The notes under the pieces were generated by a model. That model had not been told where the DNA came from. It made no database searches and saw nothing but the letters and a program-made list of their open reading frames with translations. DNA of 64,000 bases from Acidimicrobiaceae bacterium. GTDB lineage: Bacteria; Actinomycetota; Acidimicrobiia; Acidimicrobiales; Aldehydirespiratoraceae. Each line of letters starts with the position of its first letter. Position 1 is the stretch's first letter. The stretch spans positions 143,789 through 207,788 of the forward strand of contig VXTM01000029.1 of NCBI GenBank assembly GCA_009837445.1, written 5' to 3'. Of this stretch, positions 27,253-36,900 are shown piece after piece. Made by a program: the position numbers and the translations under genes.

Positions 27253-28377
27253 TCACACCCGCTCGATCTCGGGCGTGCCGAACAGGCCGTAGGGCCGCAC
27301 GAGCAGCCCGATGATCATCACCACGTAGGGCACGATCAGCGGGTACCCGGCGCCGAGCCACGAGGTGTTGGCCGCCGCGTACTGCCCGGCGTATATTTCG
27401 GCCACGCCGACTATCAGGCCGCCCAGCAGAGCCCCGGTCACCGAATCCAACCCACCCAGGATCACCGCGGGAAGGGCACGAAAAGCGATGTTGGCCGTGC
27501 TCTGGTCGACGGAGATCTGCTGCTCGACCGGGGGTTGGGTGGCGAAGATGCCGCCGATCGCGGCCAGCACCGCGCCCGCGGCCCAGGCGATGGCGAACAC
27601 CCTGCCGACGTTGATTCCCTGGGCCATGGCCGCTTCCTGGTCGAAGGCGACGGCCCGCATGGCTATGCCGAGCCGCGACCGGTAGAAGAAGTACACGGCC
27701 ACGAAGGCGGCGGCGGCCGTGACCATGGCCGCCACGAAGCTCCAGTTGATGAACGCGTCGCCCACCTTGAAGCCGTCCAGCTTCCAGGGCACGCCGATCG
27801 GGCGAAGCTCGATCTCGACCGCGTCGTTGTTGAAGACCCGGAACATGATCTCGAGGCCGAGGGTGATGACCGCCACCGAGAAGAGCGGCTCGCCGATCAT
27901 GGGCCGTATCGCCAACCGCTCGACCACGAGCCCGACCACCGCCGCGAACGCGAGGGCGACGACGACGCTCAACGACCAGTGCACCCACTGCGGACCGCCC
28001 AGGTTGTCGAGGGGGTTGGAGATGTTGGTGAAGGGGATGTGGCCGGCTCGCTCGACCACGCTCTCCCCCTCAGTGAAGACGCTGCGCTTCTGCACCAGGA
28101 ATGCCAAGAACAGCGCGCCGGTAGCCGCGAGGGCGCCCTGGGCGAAGTTGACGGTCTGGGTGGCCTTGAAGATGAGCACGAAGCCGAGCGCGATCAGGGC
28201 GTACACCGAGCCGAGGCCCAGCGACTTCATCAACGTCTGGAAGAACAGGGCGGGATCGTTGGCCAGTTGCACCACCCCGAAGATCAACGACGCACCCAGC
28301 GCGCCGATCAGGAAGCCCATCGGCGCGCCCTTGCGCAAGTCGACGGCCGAGAGCCTCCCGCCGGCGGTCCCGACCAT
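27253..28377 (-). CDS. livH: Branched-chain amino-acid-type ABC transporter permease (LivH)
   Basis: The 374-residue membrane protein matches LivH, with about eight helices. Typical stretches are GSVYALIALGFVLIFKATQTVNFAQGA, MRAVAFDQEAAMAQGINV (ATPase-contact loop) and LPAVILGGLDSVTGALLGGL. An ATG 18 codons in (APMGFLIGAL) is a possible alternative start. It pairs with LivM. Confidence 0.92.
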   Translation of the reverse strand: MVGTAGGRLSAVDLRKGAPMGFLIGALGASLIFGVVQLANDPALFFQTLMKSLGLGSVYALIALGFVLIFKATQTVNFAQGALAATGALFLAFLVQKRSVFTEGESVVERAGHIPFTNISNPLDNLGGPQWVHWSLSVVVALAFAAVVGLVVERLAIRPMIGEPLFSVAVITLGLEIMFRVFNNDAVEIELRPIGVPWKLDGFKVGDAFINWSFVAAMVTAAAAFVAVYFFYRSRLGIAMRAVAFDQEAAMAQGINVGRVFAIAWAAGAVLAAIGGIFATQPPVEQQISVDQSTANIAFRALPAVILGGLDSVTGALLGGLIVGVAEIYAGQYAAANTSWLGAGYPLIVPYVVMIIGLLVRPYGLFGTPEIERV

Positions 28378-28414
28378 CAGCGGCGCCCCCGGGCTCGGAC
28401 TGGTGCGCTGACCA

Positions 28415-30301
28415 TCAGTACATCGACTCCACCAGGTCGCGGAACATGTCCTCCATGGCGTTGCGCTTGAGCTTCTGGGTGGCGGTCAGCTCCCCGTCCT
28501 CGTGGTCGAGCTCCTTCGGCAGCATCTTGAACTTCTTGATCTGCTCCACCCGGGCGAACTTCTCGTTGGTCTCGTTCACCACCTTGGAGATGAGCTCGAT
28601 CACTTCTTCCTTCTCCGACAGGTCCCGGTAGGTGGTGTAGGGGATGTTGTTGCGCTGAGCCCAGTCGCCCACCGTCTCCAGCTCGATGCCGATGAGTGCG
28701 CTCACGAACTTGCGGCCGTCGCCGATGACCATGGCCTCCTTGACGTAGGGCGATGTCTTGAGGCTGTTCTCGATCTCCGACGGCGAGATGTTCTTGCCGC
28801 CCGAGGTGATGATGATGTGCTTGATACGGTCGACGATCTTGACGTGGGTGCCGTCCACCCACTCCCCCACGTCGCCGGTCATGAGCCATCCGTCGTCGGT
28901 GAACGTCTCCGCGGTCTGGTCGGGCTTGTTCCAGTAGCCCGCGAACACGCCCGGATGCTTGGTCTGGATCTCGCCGGTCGTCTCGTCGATGCGAAGGCCG
29001 ATGTCGGCGTAGGGCTCGCCCACGGTGCCCAGCTTCATCCGGTCCGCGAAATTGCAGGTGGCCACAGCCGAGTTCTCGGTCATGCCGTACAACTCGAACA
29101 CCGGCACGCCGATGCCGATGAAGAACTCGATCACCTCCGGCGCGATGGCGGCCGCGCCCGATCCGGCGTGCCGGCAGCGTCGCAGGCCGATCCGTTCTTT
29201 CATCGCCCGGAATACCAGCGGCTGGCCCACCGCGTACAGCAGGCGGGTCAACATCGTGTGGCTGCCGCCGTTGGCCACCTTCCGGCGGCCGATCACCCGC
29301 GCCAGCGCCATGGTGAAACGCAGGAAGACCCGCTTGAACGGCGTCGCGTCATTGCCCTTGATGGTCACCAGGGCGTGCAGGCGCTCCCAGATCCTGGGCA
29401 CCGCGAAGAACAGCGTCGGCTGCACCTCCCTGAGATTCTCGGTGACCGTCTCGATCGACTCGGCGAAATTGAGCGACGGACCGGCCCCGACCAGCGTCCA
29501 TGTGGAGAAGATCCGCTCCGCCACATGGCACAACGGCAGGTAGGTGACGATCAGATCCCTGGGACTGGGCCCGGTGCCGTCGGGGAACCGATCGACCTCG
29601 TTGACGATCTTGTCGATGCAGTAGGCCGCGTTGGCGTTAGTCAGCATGGCGCCCTTTGGCGGCCCGGTGGTGCCGGAGGTGTAGACGAGCGTCATCACGT
29701 CGGTGTCGGTGGCCTCCGCCATGCGGGCCGCCACCGCACCGGGGTGAGACTCGCGGTGACGGCGTCCCATCTCGAGGAAGTTGTCCCAGAACAGCAGGCG
29801 GGGATCGTCGTAGTCGCTGAAGCCGCGGGGTTCGGTGTAGATGATCCGGCGGACGGATGAGGCTGTTTCTGCCGGGACCTCCAGCACCTTGTCGGCCTGC
29901 TCCTGGTCCTCGGCGAAGAAGATCACGGGAGTGCAGTCCCCGATCAGGTACTCGACCTCAGCGGTGGGGTTGGTCGGGTAGAGGCCGACGGTAATGCCCC
30001 GCACGGCCACCGTGGCCAGGTCGAGGATTACCCACTCGGGCCTGTCCTCGGAGTGGATGGCCACCCGGTCGCCGGCCTCAACGCCCAGTTCCAGAAGGCC
30101 GTGGGCTGCGGTCTCGATCAAGTCCCAGGTATCGGCCCAGGTGTACTCCTGCCAGATTCCGAAGTCCTTCTCGCGCAGGGCGACCTGCCGGGGGTTGCGC
30201 CGGGCCCAGTCCTGGGCCAACGACGCGACTGTGGTCGTCCCGGCTGCGGTACTGGCAGGCGAGGGAACCTCCGGGCTGGGCCGTTCCGAGGTGATGGTCA
30301 C
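28415..30301 (-). CDS. Long-chain acyl-CoA synthetase, FadD15-like AMP-forming ligase
   Basis: The 628-residue adenylate-forming enzyme carries the AMP motif TLVYTSGTTGPPKGAMLTN near residue 190, YGMTENS near residue 385, and the hinge GDVGEWVDGTHVKIVDRIKHI with the later Lys-containing end. It activates carboxylic acids to acyl-CoA. It lies directly upstream of the liv genes on the same strand. Clusters of liv transporters with a FadD gene are common in actinobacteria and proteobacteria and often import carboxylates, so the cargo here may be an organic acid rather than an amino acid. Confidence 0.93.
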   Translation of the reverse strand: MTITSERPSPEVPSPASTAAGTTTVASLAQDWARRNPRQVALREKDFGIWQEYTWADTWDLIETAAHGLLELGVEAGDRVAIHSEDRPEWVILDLATVAVRGITVGLYPTNPTAEVEYLIGDCTPVIFFAEDQEQADKVLEVPAETASSVRRIIYTEPRGFSDYDDPRLLFWDNFLEMGRRHRESHPGAVAARMAEATDTDVMTLVYTSGTTGPPKGAMLTNANAAYCIDKIVNEVDRFPDGTGPSPRDLIVTYLPLCHVAERIFSTWTLVGAGPSLNFAESIETVTENLREVQPTLFFAVPRIWERLHALVTIKGNDATPFKRVFLRFTMALARVIGRRKVANGGSHTMLTRLLYAVGQPLVFRAMKERIGLRRCRHAGSGAAAIAPEVIEFFIGIGVPVFELYGMTENSAVATCNFADRMKLGTVGEPYADIGLRIDETTGEIQTKHPGVFAGYWNKPDQTAETFTDDGWLMTGDVGEWVDGTHVKIVDRIKHIIITSGGKNISPSEIENSLKTSPYVKEAMVIGDGRKFVSALIGIELETVGDWAQRNNIPYTTYRDLSEKEEVIELISKVVNETNEKFARVEQIKKFKMLPKELDHEDGELTATQKLKRNAMEDMFRDLVESMY

Positions 30302-30355
30302 GCGTCGACCTCCTTCGCGCTTGCACTCGTAGTGCGCTGAACGGCGAACGCTACT

Positions 30356-31666
<1,311 letters not shown>

Positions 31667-31684
31667 GGGTGGCCTCGCGGTGGT

Positions 31685-31894
31685 CTATGACGACAGCAGT
31701 GATGCTAGGGCCCAAACCGCAGCCACCAAGCCGACGATCATGTAGAGGAGGCAGCGGCCCACCGGGGCCCGTTCCAGGTCGTCGGGGTCACGCCGGTGGG
31801 GTCGGGGCCGTAGCAGCGCGGCCGCGTTGCCGGCAGCCATGGCTCCACCGAGGGCCAGCATCAGCCAGGCCAGGATGTTCTGCCCGAAGAACAC
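31685..31894 (-). CDS. Small two-helix membrane protein of unknown function
   Basis: This 69-residue product has two hydrophobic segments (residues 4-25 and 49-68) joined by an Arg/Asp-rich loop, RPRPHRRDPDDLER. GTG start. It sits 12 bp after the dnaB stop and 18 bp before the acyl-CoA dehydrogenase start, in a tight same-strand run, which supports a real gene. I do not recognise the family. Confidence 0.6.
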   Translation of the reverse strand: MFFGQNILAWLMLALGGAMAAGNAAALLRPRPHRRDPDDLERAPVGRCLLYMIVGLVAAVWALASLLSS

Positions 31895-31906
31895 TCTCAG
31901 ATGCCT

Positions 31907-33301
31907 CTAGATGGCCGAGCGCGCCGCGAAGTTGGCGAAGGTCGTGAACCGGGACAGGAAGGCCAGCGTTGTGGTGGCGGTCGGCCCGTTGCGGTTCTTG
32001 GCCACGATGATCTCGGCAGTGCCCGCGGTGTCGGCGTTGTCGGGGTTGTACACCTCGTCACGATAGATGAACATCACCACGTCGGCGTCCTGCTCGATGG
32101 CCCCGGACTCGCGCAGGTCCGCCAGCATGGGGCGCTTCTGCTGGCGCATCTCGAGGTTCCGGGACAGCTGCGACAACGCCACCACCGGACATTGCAGCTC
32201 GCGGGCCAGGATCTTCAGGCCTCTTGAGATCTCCGCCACCTCGACCTGGCGGTTGTCCGCGCTCTGCCGGCCGGTCATCAACTGGAGATAGTCCACCACG
32301 ACCATGGCCAGGTCGCCGACCTGGCTCTTGAGCCGCCGCGCTCTTGCTCTGATCTCCATCACCGTCACGTTGGGGTTGTCGTCGATCCACATCGGCGCGT
32401 CCGAGAGCCGGCGCATCGCGCCGGTGATCGCGTTCCAGTCGTCATCGTTCAGCCGCCCGTCGCGCATCTTGGTGGAGTCGATCCGGGCTTCGCTGCACAG
32501 CAGGCGCTGAGTCAGTTCCATGTGGCCCATCTCCAGCGAGAACACCAGCACTGGCCGCCGCACCTTTATGGCCGCGTGGGAGGCCATGCCCAGCGCGAAG
32601 GAGGTCTTGCCCATCGACGGCCGGCCACCCACCACGTACAGGGAACTGGGCTGCAGCCCCGAGAGCAGCTTGTCGAGATCCTTGTAGCCGGTCTCGGTGC
32701 CGGTGATCGACCCGCCGCGCTCGTAGAGCTCCTCGAGACGATCCAGCGTCCCGTCCAGCAGTGACGACAGCTGGACGGTGTTGTCACCAACCTGACCCTG
32801 GGCGACCTGGTACATCAGGTTCTCGGCCCAGTCCACGGCCTTGGTCACGTCGTCGGGACGGCCGTAGCCCAGCTCGGCGATCTCTGAGGCCACCTCAATC
32901 AGGCGGCGCAGGGTGTGGTTCTCGTGGACGATGCGGGCGTAGGAGGCCGCGTTCGACGTCGCAGGCGTGTTCATCTGGAGCGACAGCAGACCGTCCAGTC
33001 CCCCGATGGCCTCCAGGGAGCCGTTGCGCTCGAGGACCTCGGCCACCGTCACCGCGTCGGCTGGATCCCCCGCGCCGTAGAGATCCCGCACAGCCTCGAA
33101 CACGCGGGCATGCGCCGGCCGGTAGAAGTGCTCCGCCGACACCGTCTCGAGCGCGTCGGCTATGGCATCGCGTGACAGCAGCATCGCGCCCAGCAGGGAC
33201 TCCTCGGCCACCAGGTTGTGAGGAGGCACGCGCACGTCGCGCCTCTCGCCGCCTGTGTGGGCGGCCGCGTCCCGCCATTGCGACGTGTCGGTAACGGTCA
33301 A
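31907..33301 (-). CDS. dnaB: Replicative DNA helicase
   Basis: The 464-residue protein has the N-terminal DnaB domain (PPHNLVAEESLLGAML near residue 26) and the RecA-like helicase core with Walker A GRPSMGKTS at 226-234 and Walker B VVVDYLQLMTG. No intein interrupts it, unlike several mycobacterial dnaB genes. The start appears to be TTG at 33301; no ATG or GTG gives a complete N-terminus except internal GTGs near VRVPPHN. Placement after rplI follows the conserved rpsF-ssb-rpsR-rplI-dnaB order. Confidence 0.95.
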   Translation of the reverse strand: MTVTDTSQWRDAAAHTGGERRDVRVPPHNLVAEESLLGAMLLSRDAIADALETVSAEHFYRPAHARVFEAVRDLYGAGDPADAVTVAEVLERNGSLEAIGGLDGLLSLQMNTPATSNAASYARIVHENHTLRRLIEVASEIAELGYGRPDDVTKAVDWAENLMYQVAQGQVGDNTVQLSSLLDGTLDRLEELYERGGSITGTETGYKDLDKLLSGLQPSSLYVVGGRPSMGKTSFALGMASHAAIKVRRPVLVFSLEMGHMELTQRLLCSEARIDSTKMRDGRLNDDDWNAITGAMRRLSDAPMWIDDNPNVTVMEIRARARRLKSQVGDLAMVVVDYLQLMTGRQSADNRQVEVAEISRGLKILARELQCPVVALSQLSRNLEMRQQKRPMLADLRESGAIEQDADVVMFIYRDEVYNPDNADTAGTAEIIVAKNRNGPTATTTLAFLSRFTTFANFAARSAI

Positions 33302-33453
33302 GTGTTCTACCCCCGGGAGCGTGCCCGCTGTACCTGAACGAAAGTACCGAGGGGGTAGGACATCGGCCCGCCGCCACTGGGCATGGTGTTGGGGAATTCG
33401 CGCGTGCCGCGGTGGACTGGCGGTGGATTCTGGTGGAAGGGCTGTGGGCAGCC

Positions 33454-33906
33454 TCAGTCGGCCTGCGCTGTCACCTCTACGGTGACGGGCACCTCCACAT
33501 CGGCGTGCAGGTGGAACACCACCGTGTGCGAGCCGACTTCGCGGATCGGCGTCTCAAGCATCACCGCCGCCGGGTCGATCACCGCGCCAACCTGCGACTC
33601 GACGGCGGCCACGATGTCGGCCGGCCCGACCGATCCGTAGAGATGGCCCGTCTCTGCGGCCCGCGCCGCTACCGACAGCACCGCCGGGGCGAGACGCACG
33701 GCAATCTCCTCCGCGTCGGCCCGGTCGGCCGCTCTGCGCAGGGCGGCGCTGCGTCGCATGGCCTCGGCCTGCCGTTCCGCGCCGGGGGACGACTTCAGGG
33801 CCAGACCCTTGGGGACGAGATAGTTGCGAGCAAAGCCTGCAGCCACCTCGCAGACATCCCCCTTGCGACCAAGCCCCTCCACGTCCGCACGCAGGACGAC
33901 TTTCAC
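33454..33906 (-). CDS. rplI: 50S ribosomal protein L9
   Basis: The 150-residue protein has the L9 N-terminal motif [24 protein letters not shown] (residues 12-35), a connecting helix and a C-terminal domain with GSVGPADIV. It stabilises the L1 stalk base of the large subunit. The GTG start overlaps the rpsR stop (GTGA). A 152-bp gap separates it from dnaB. Confidence 0.96.
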   Translation of the reverse strand: MKVVLRADVEGLGRKGDVCEVAAGFARNYLVPKGLALKSSPGAERQAEAMRRSAALRRAADRADAEEIAVRLAPAVLSVAARAAETGHLYGSVGPADIVAAVESQVGAVIDPAAVMLETPIREVGSHTVVFHLHADVEVPVTVEVTAQAD

Positions 33907-34343
33907 GCCCGCTCCTCCTCGCTGACGAGCAGATCACCGGCCTCAGCGCCATCGCCGTCCATGTCGGAGCCGTCCATGTCGGGCTCGCCGTCATCTGCGG
34001 AACCCACCGGAGGCGGACTGGAGGGACGTGGTACCGGACCGGCGGCACGGCCCCGGCCGTCGCGCTCCTTGTTCTGGCGCTGGGTCGTGACCCGGTTCGC
34101 ATACGGCACAAGAGCCATCTCCCGAGCCAGCTTGATCGCATCGGCGACCAGCTTCTGCTGTTGAGCGCTGTTGCCCGTAACCCGCCGGGCCCTGATCTTG
34201 GCCCGCTCGGACATGAACTTCTTCAGCAGCTTCTCGTTCTTCCAGTCGACATAGGTGATCCCCTCGGTTGTGAGGAAGCTCACCTTCTTCTTCGCCCGCC
34301 GGGTGTTGTCGCGGGTCTTGCCCCGCATCTTGGTCTTGGCCAC
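33903..34343 (-). CDS. rpsR: 30S ribosomal protein S18 with acidic C-terminal extension
   Basis: Residues 1 to about 90 are S18: [21 protein letters not shown] and [16 protein letters not shown] near residues 30-65, ending [12 protein letters not shown]. Usual S18 is 75-85 residues. Here a tail at residues 92-146 adds Pro-rich then Asp/Glu/Met-rich sequence ([16 protein letters not shown]). The frame is uninterrupted and the end overlaps rplI by 4 bp, so the tail is not an annotation error at the stop. Confidence 0.95.
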   Translation of the reverse strand: MAKTKMRGKTRDNTRRAKKKVSFLTTEGITYVDWKNEKLLKKFMSERAKIRARRVTGNSAQQQKLVADAIKLAREMALVPYANRVTTQRQNKERDGRGRAAGPVPRPSSPPPVGSADDGEPDMDGSDMDGDGAEAGDLLVSEEERA

Positions 34344-34382
34344 CTGCAGTTCTCCTCGCCTATCGGCTGCCCACTAAGGCCC

Positions 34383-34865
34383 TTAGAACGGCTCGTCGTC
34401 GGAAGTCGACGAACCCTGCGGGTGACTGTCGCCCCGGCTCGGCGCCGGCCGCGGACCGCTGTCACCGCGATAGGAGCCGCCGCGGCCGCCGTCGCCGCGA
34501 TAGTCGCCGCCGCCAGAACGCTCGTTCTTGGTCACCGCGGCCGTGGCCCACCTCAGACTGGGGGCCACATCGTCGGCAAGGATCTCCACCTTCGAGCGCC
34601 GGTCACCTTGATCGTTCTCCCAACTTCTTTGCTGGAGAGTGCCGTAGACGACTACGCGAGCGCCCTTCTTCAGCGACTCGGCGACATTCTCGGCAAGCTG
34701 GCGGAAGCACGTGACGTCGAAGAACGACACCTCGTCCTCCTGGTCCTGGCGCCTGCGATTCCAAGCCAGCCCGAACTGGGCTATGGCCATTCCGGACTGC
34801 GCGAAGCGCAGTTCGGGGTCGCGGGTCACGTTGCCCACGACAGTCACGGTGTTGTCGAATCCCAT
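34383..34865 (-). CDS. ssb: Single-stranded DNA-binding protein
   Basis: The 160-residue protein has an OB-fold (residues 1 to about 105, with NVTRDPELRFAQSGMAIAQF) and a Gly/Arg/Asp-rich disordered tail ending DDEPF, close to the DDDIPF tip that recruits replication and repair proteins. It forms part of the rpsF-ssb-rpsR-rplI set, with a 16-bp gap to rpsF. Confidence 0.96.
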   Translation of the reverse strand: MGFDNTVTVVGNVTRDPELRFAQSGMAIAQFGLAWNRRRQDQEDEVSFFDVTCFRQLAENVAESLKKGARVVVYGTLQQRSWENDQGDRRSKVEILADDVAPSLRWATAAVTKNERSGGGDYRGDGGRGGSYRGDSGPRPAPSRGDSHPQGSSTSDDEPF

Positions 34866-34881
34866 GAGGAACCTCCGGATC

Positions 34882-35226
34882 TCAGCCGGCTGCAGCCGGC
34901 TCGGCCTCCGCGAGCAGACCGCGGCGTTCGGCCTCGGTGTCGGGAAGGCGGACTAGTTTGTGGCGGACGATGTCGTCCGCGAGCCGCAGCCGCCGTTCGG
35001 TGTCAAAAAGACCGGCCGTTTCCGTCACGATCTCCCACACCACATAGGTGCCTTCGGTCTTGTGATTGATCTTGTAGGCGAACTTCCTGCGACCCCAGTT
35101 GTCGGTGGACTTGATGGTCCCGCCCTCACCGACCACCAGGTCGGCAACATTGGAGACCACCGCGTCCGCGTCAGCCGGTGAGACGTCGGAGTCGATGATG
35201 ATCATCAGCTCGTAGGCCCGCAGCAC
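34882..35226 (-). CDS. rpsF: 30S ribosomal protein S6
   Basis: The 114-residue protein matches S6: RAYELMIIIDSDV at the start, GRRKFAYKINHKTEGTYVVW in the middle and IVRHKLVRLP near residue 90. It binds S18 in the small-subunit platform. The GTG start is preceded by an unusually strong ribosome-binding site at 35231-35241. Confidence 0.96.
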   Translation of the reverse strand: MLRAYELMIIIDSDVSPADADAVVSNVADLVVGEGGTIKSTDNWGRRKFAYKINHKTEGTYVVWEIVTETAGLFDTERRLRLADDIVRHKLVRLPDTEAERRGLLAEAEPAAAG

Positions 35227-35230
35227 GGGC

Positions 35231-35241
35231 GATCACCTCCC
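35231..35241 (-). promoter_or_regulatory. Extended Shine-Dalgarno of rpsF
   Basis: On the - strand this reads GGAGGTGATC, complementary to the full 3' end of 16S rRNA, 4 bp before the GTG. It fixes the rpsF start and implies strong translation. The rest of the 210-bp gap back to panB should contain the operon promoter; no clear -35/-10 pair stands out. Confidence 0.75.
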
Positions 35242-35436
35242 TACGGATCCGGCGCTGCCGGAGCCCCTCAACGGGGCAGGGTTCGTTGCGAGGCCGAACC
35301 CGTCCGGAATCCGACAAGCGAGCCCGAACTGGATCAGCGAGTGGCCCGCAGGGTATCGGCGGGGCGGTCCATACCAACCAGCGGCGGCATCCCCAGCGAT
35401 CCACAGGCCCATCCCCAGCGAACCGCAGTCACCGCG

Positions 35437-36282
35437 TCAGAACTCAGGAATCCCCAGGGCCGCCAGTTCGGCTTCCGACAGGTGGTAGGACTCCTGCGAG
35501 GACGGGAACGCGCCGGACCGCACGTCGGAGGCGAAGCGCCGCAGTGCGTCGGTCGCCAGGGTGTCGAGATCGGCGTAGCGGCGCACGAACTTCGGCACGA
35601 GCCGGGTCTCCAATCCGAGCAGGTCATGGAAGACGAGAACCTGGCCGTCGCAGTGGGGACCAGCGCCGATGCCGATCGTCGGTATGTCGACCGCATCGGT
35701 GACCATCTCGGCGACCTGGACCGGCACTCCCTCCAGAACCAGCGAATAGCAGCCGGCGTGGGCCAGCGACTTGGCCGCCTGGACCAGTCGCCGGGCCGCC
35801 TCCGCCTGCCGTCCCTGGACCTTGAAGCCGCCCATGGCGTGCACAGACTGGGGCGTCAGGCCGATGTGGCCCATCACCGGAATCTCGGCGTCGCAGATGC
35901 GCTCGATCATCGGCAGGCGCTTGCGGCCCCCCTCCAGCTTCACCGACTGGGCCCCCGCCCTGATGAGCAGGGCCGCATTCTGCACGGTCTCCTCCGCGGA
36001 GACGTGGTAGCTCATCCATGGCAGGTCGGCCACGATGTGGGCCGCGGGCTTGGCCCGGGCCACGGCTGCGGTGTGGTGGGCCATGTCGCCGACGGTCACC
36101 TGCAGAGTGTCGTCGTAGCCCAGCACGACCATGGCGACAGAGTCGCCCACCAGGATGAGGTCGGCGCCGGCCTGACTCGCCACCCGGGCACCCGGGGCGT
36201 CGTAGGCCGTCACCATCACAAGCGGGTCGGCGCCGTCACGCACCTTGCGGGCCCGTATGGCGGGCGCGGTGAGCTTGCCCAT
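35437..36282 (-). CDS. panB: 3-methyl-2-oxobutanoate hydroxymethyltransferase
   Basis: The 281-residue protein makes ketopantoate in pantothenate/CoA synthesis. PanB hallmarks are MVTAYDAPGARVASQAGADLILVGDS near residue 23, VKLEGG near residue 115, GHIGLTPQSVHAMGGFKVQGR near residue 138 and GIGAGPHCDGQVLVFHDLLGL near residue 202. No other pan gene is adjacent. Confidence 0.95.
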   Translation of the reverse strand: MGKLTAPAIRARKVRDGADPLVMVTAYDAPGARVASQAGADLILVGDSVAMVVLGYDDTLQVTVGDMAHHTAAVARAKPAAHIVADLPWMSYHVSAEETVQNAALLIRAGAQSVKLEGGRKRLPMIERICDAEIPVMGHIGLTPQSVHAMGGFKVQGRQAEAARRLVQAAKSLAHAGCYSLVLEGVPVQVAEMVTDAVDIPTIGIGAGPHCDGQVLVFHDLLGLETRLVPKFVRRYADLDTLATDALRRFASDVRSGAFPSSQESYHLSEAELAALGIPEF

Positions 36283-36420
36283 CGGATGCTCCTTTCCGTC
36301 CAGCGCGCTGCGGCTGCCAGCGGGTGCCCGGAACCATACCCGCGGCCGTCTGCGCCGTCAATCAGAGGCCACAGGGCTGGTGCGGGCCGGCCAGGTCTCG
36401 GTGACCTGCCCGGGGGACCC

Positions 36421-36900
36421 TCAGGCCGAGCGCCTGCCCCCGAGCGTGAAGCGGCGCACGAGATGGTTCCATCCGCAGACGGTGCAGACCTCGACCACAT
36501 ACCCGGTCGAGACGCTGACGCGATGCTGCAGCCGTTGCATCTCCGCCCGGGTCGTGACACAACGACCGTGCTTGGGCAAGCGCGACCCGAACACGTAGGT
36601 CACCTCCACCAGGTCCCCGCTCTTGTTCGCTGCGCTCACGGGCCGCTCGGCCTCCAGGCCCCCCACCGCGCCCTCCGAATCGCAGACCGGGCATGAGCGG
36701 CCGGTCGGTTGCCCGCAGAACTCGGCGTTCCGTTGGAGCTCGCGCTGAGCGTCGCAGACCTCGTGGCGACCGAGTTGACCCGACCGCCAGGCCCTCAGCG
36801 TGGCCGCCCGGGCGAGCCGGTAGTCCACTGCCGCGGCCACCGGTTGGCCCGGTGCGGCGGCCCGACCGGCGGTGGCCAGCTTCGACGGACTCGGCTTCAC
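36421..36900 (-). CDS. DUF5318 family protein with an in-frame repeat insertion
   Basis: The 159-residue actinobacterial protein has a four-cysteine arrangement (CPVC near residue 70 and CTVCGWNHLVR near residue 138), probably zinc-binding. Homologues I recall pass from CPVC directly into LVEVTYVFG-like sequence; here about 18 residues (including RPVSAANKSGD) intervene, encoded by the dispersed repeat at 36616-36652. Function is unknown. It overlaps the CCA enzyme stop by 4 bp. Confidence 0.8.
   Translation of the reverse strand: MKPSPSKLATAGRAAAPGQPVAAAVDYRLARAATLRAWRSGQLGRHEVCDAQRELQRNAEFCGQPTGRSCPVCDSEGAVGGLEAERPVSAANKSGDLVEVTYVFGSRLPKHGRCVTTRAEMQRLQHRVSVSTGYVVEVCTVCGWNHLVRRFTLGGRRSA
36616..36652 (-). 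repeat. Dispersed palindromic repeat, copy B (inside DUF5318 gene)
   Basis: The - strand reads GGCCGAGCGGCCCGTGAGCG and ends AAGAGCGGG, identical to copy D over its core. It sits in frame and is translated as part of the protein without a stop. Confidence 0.85.
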
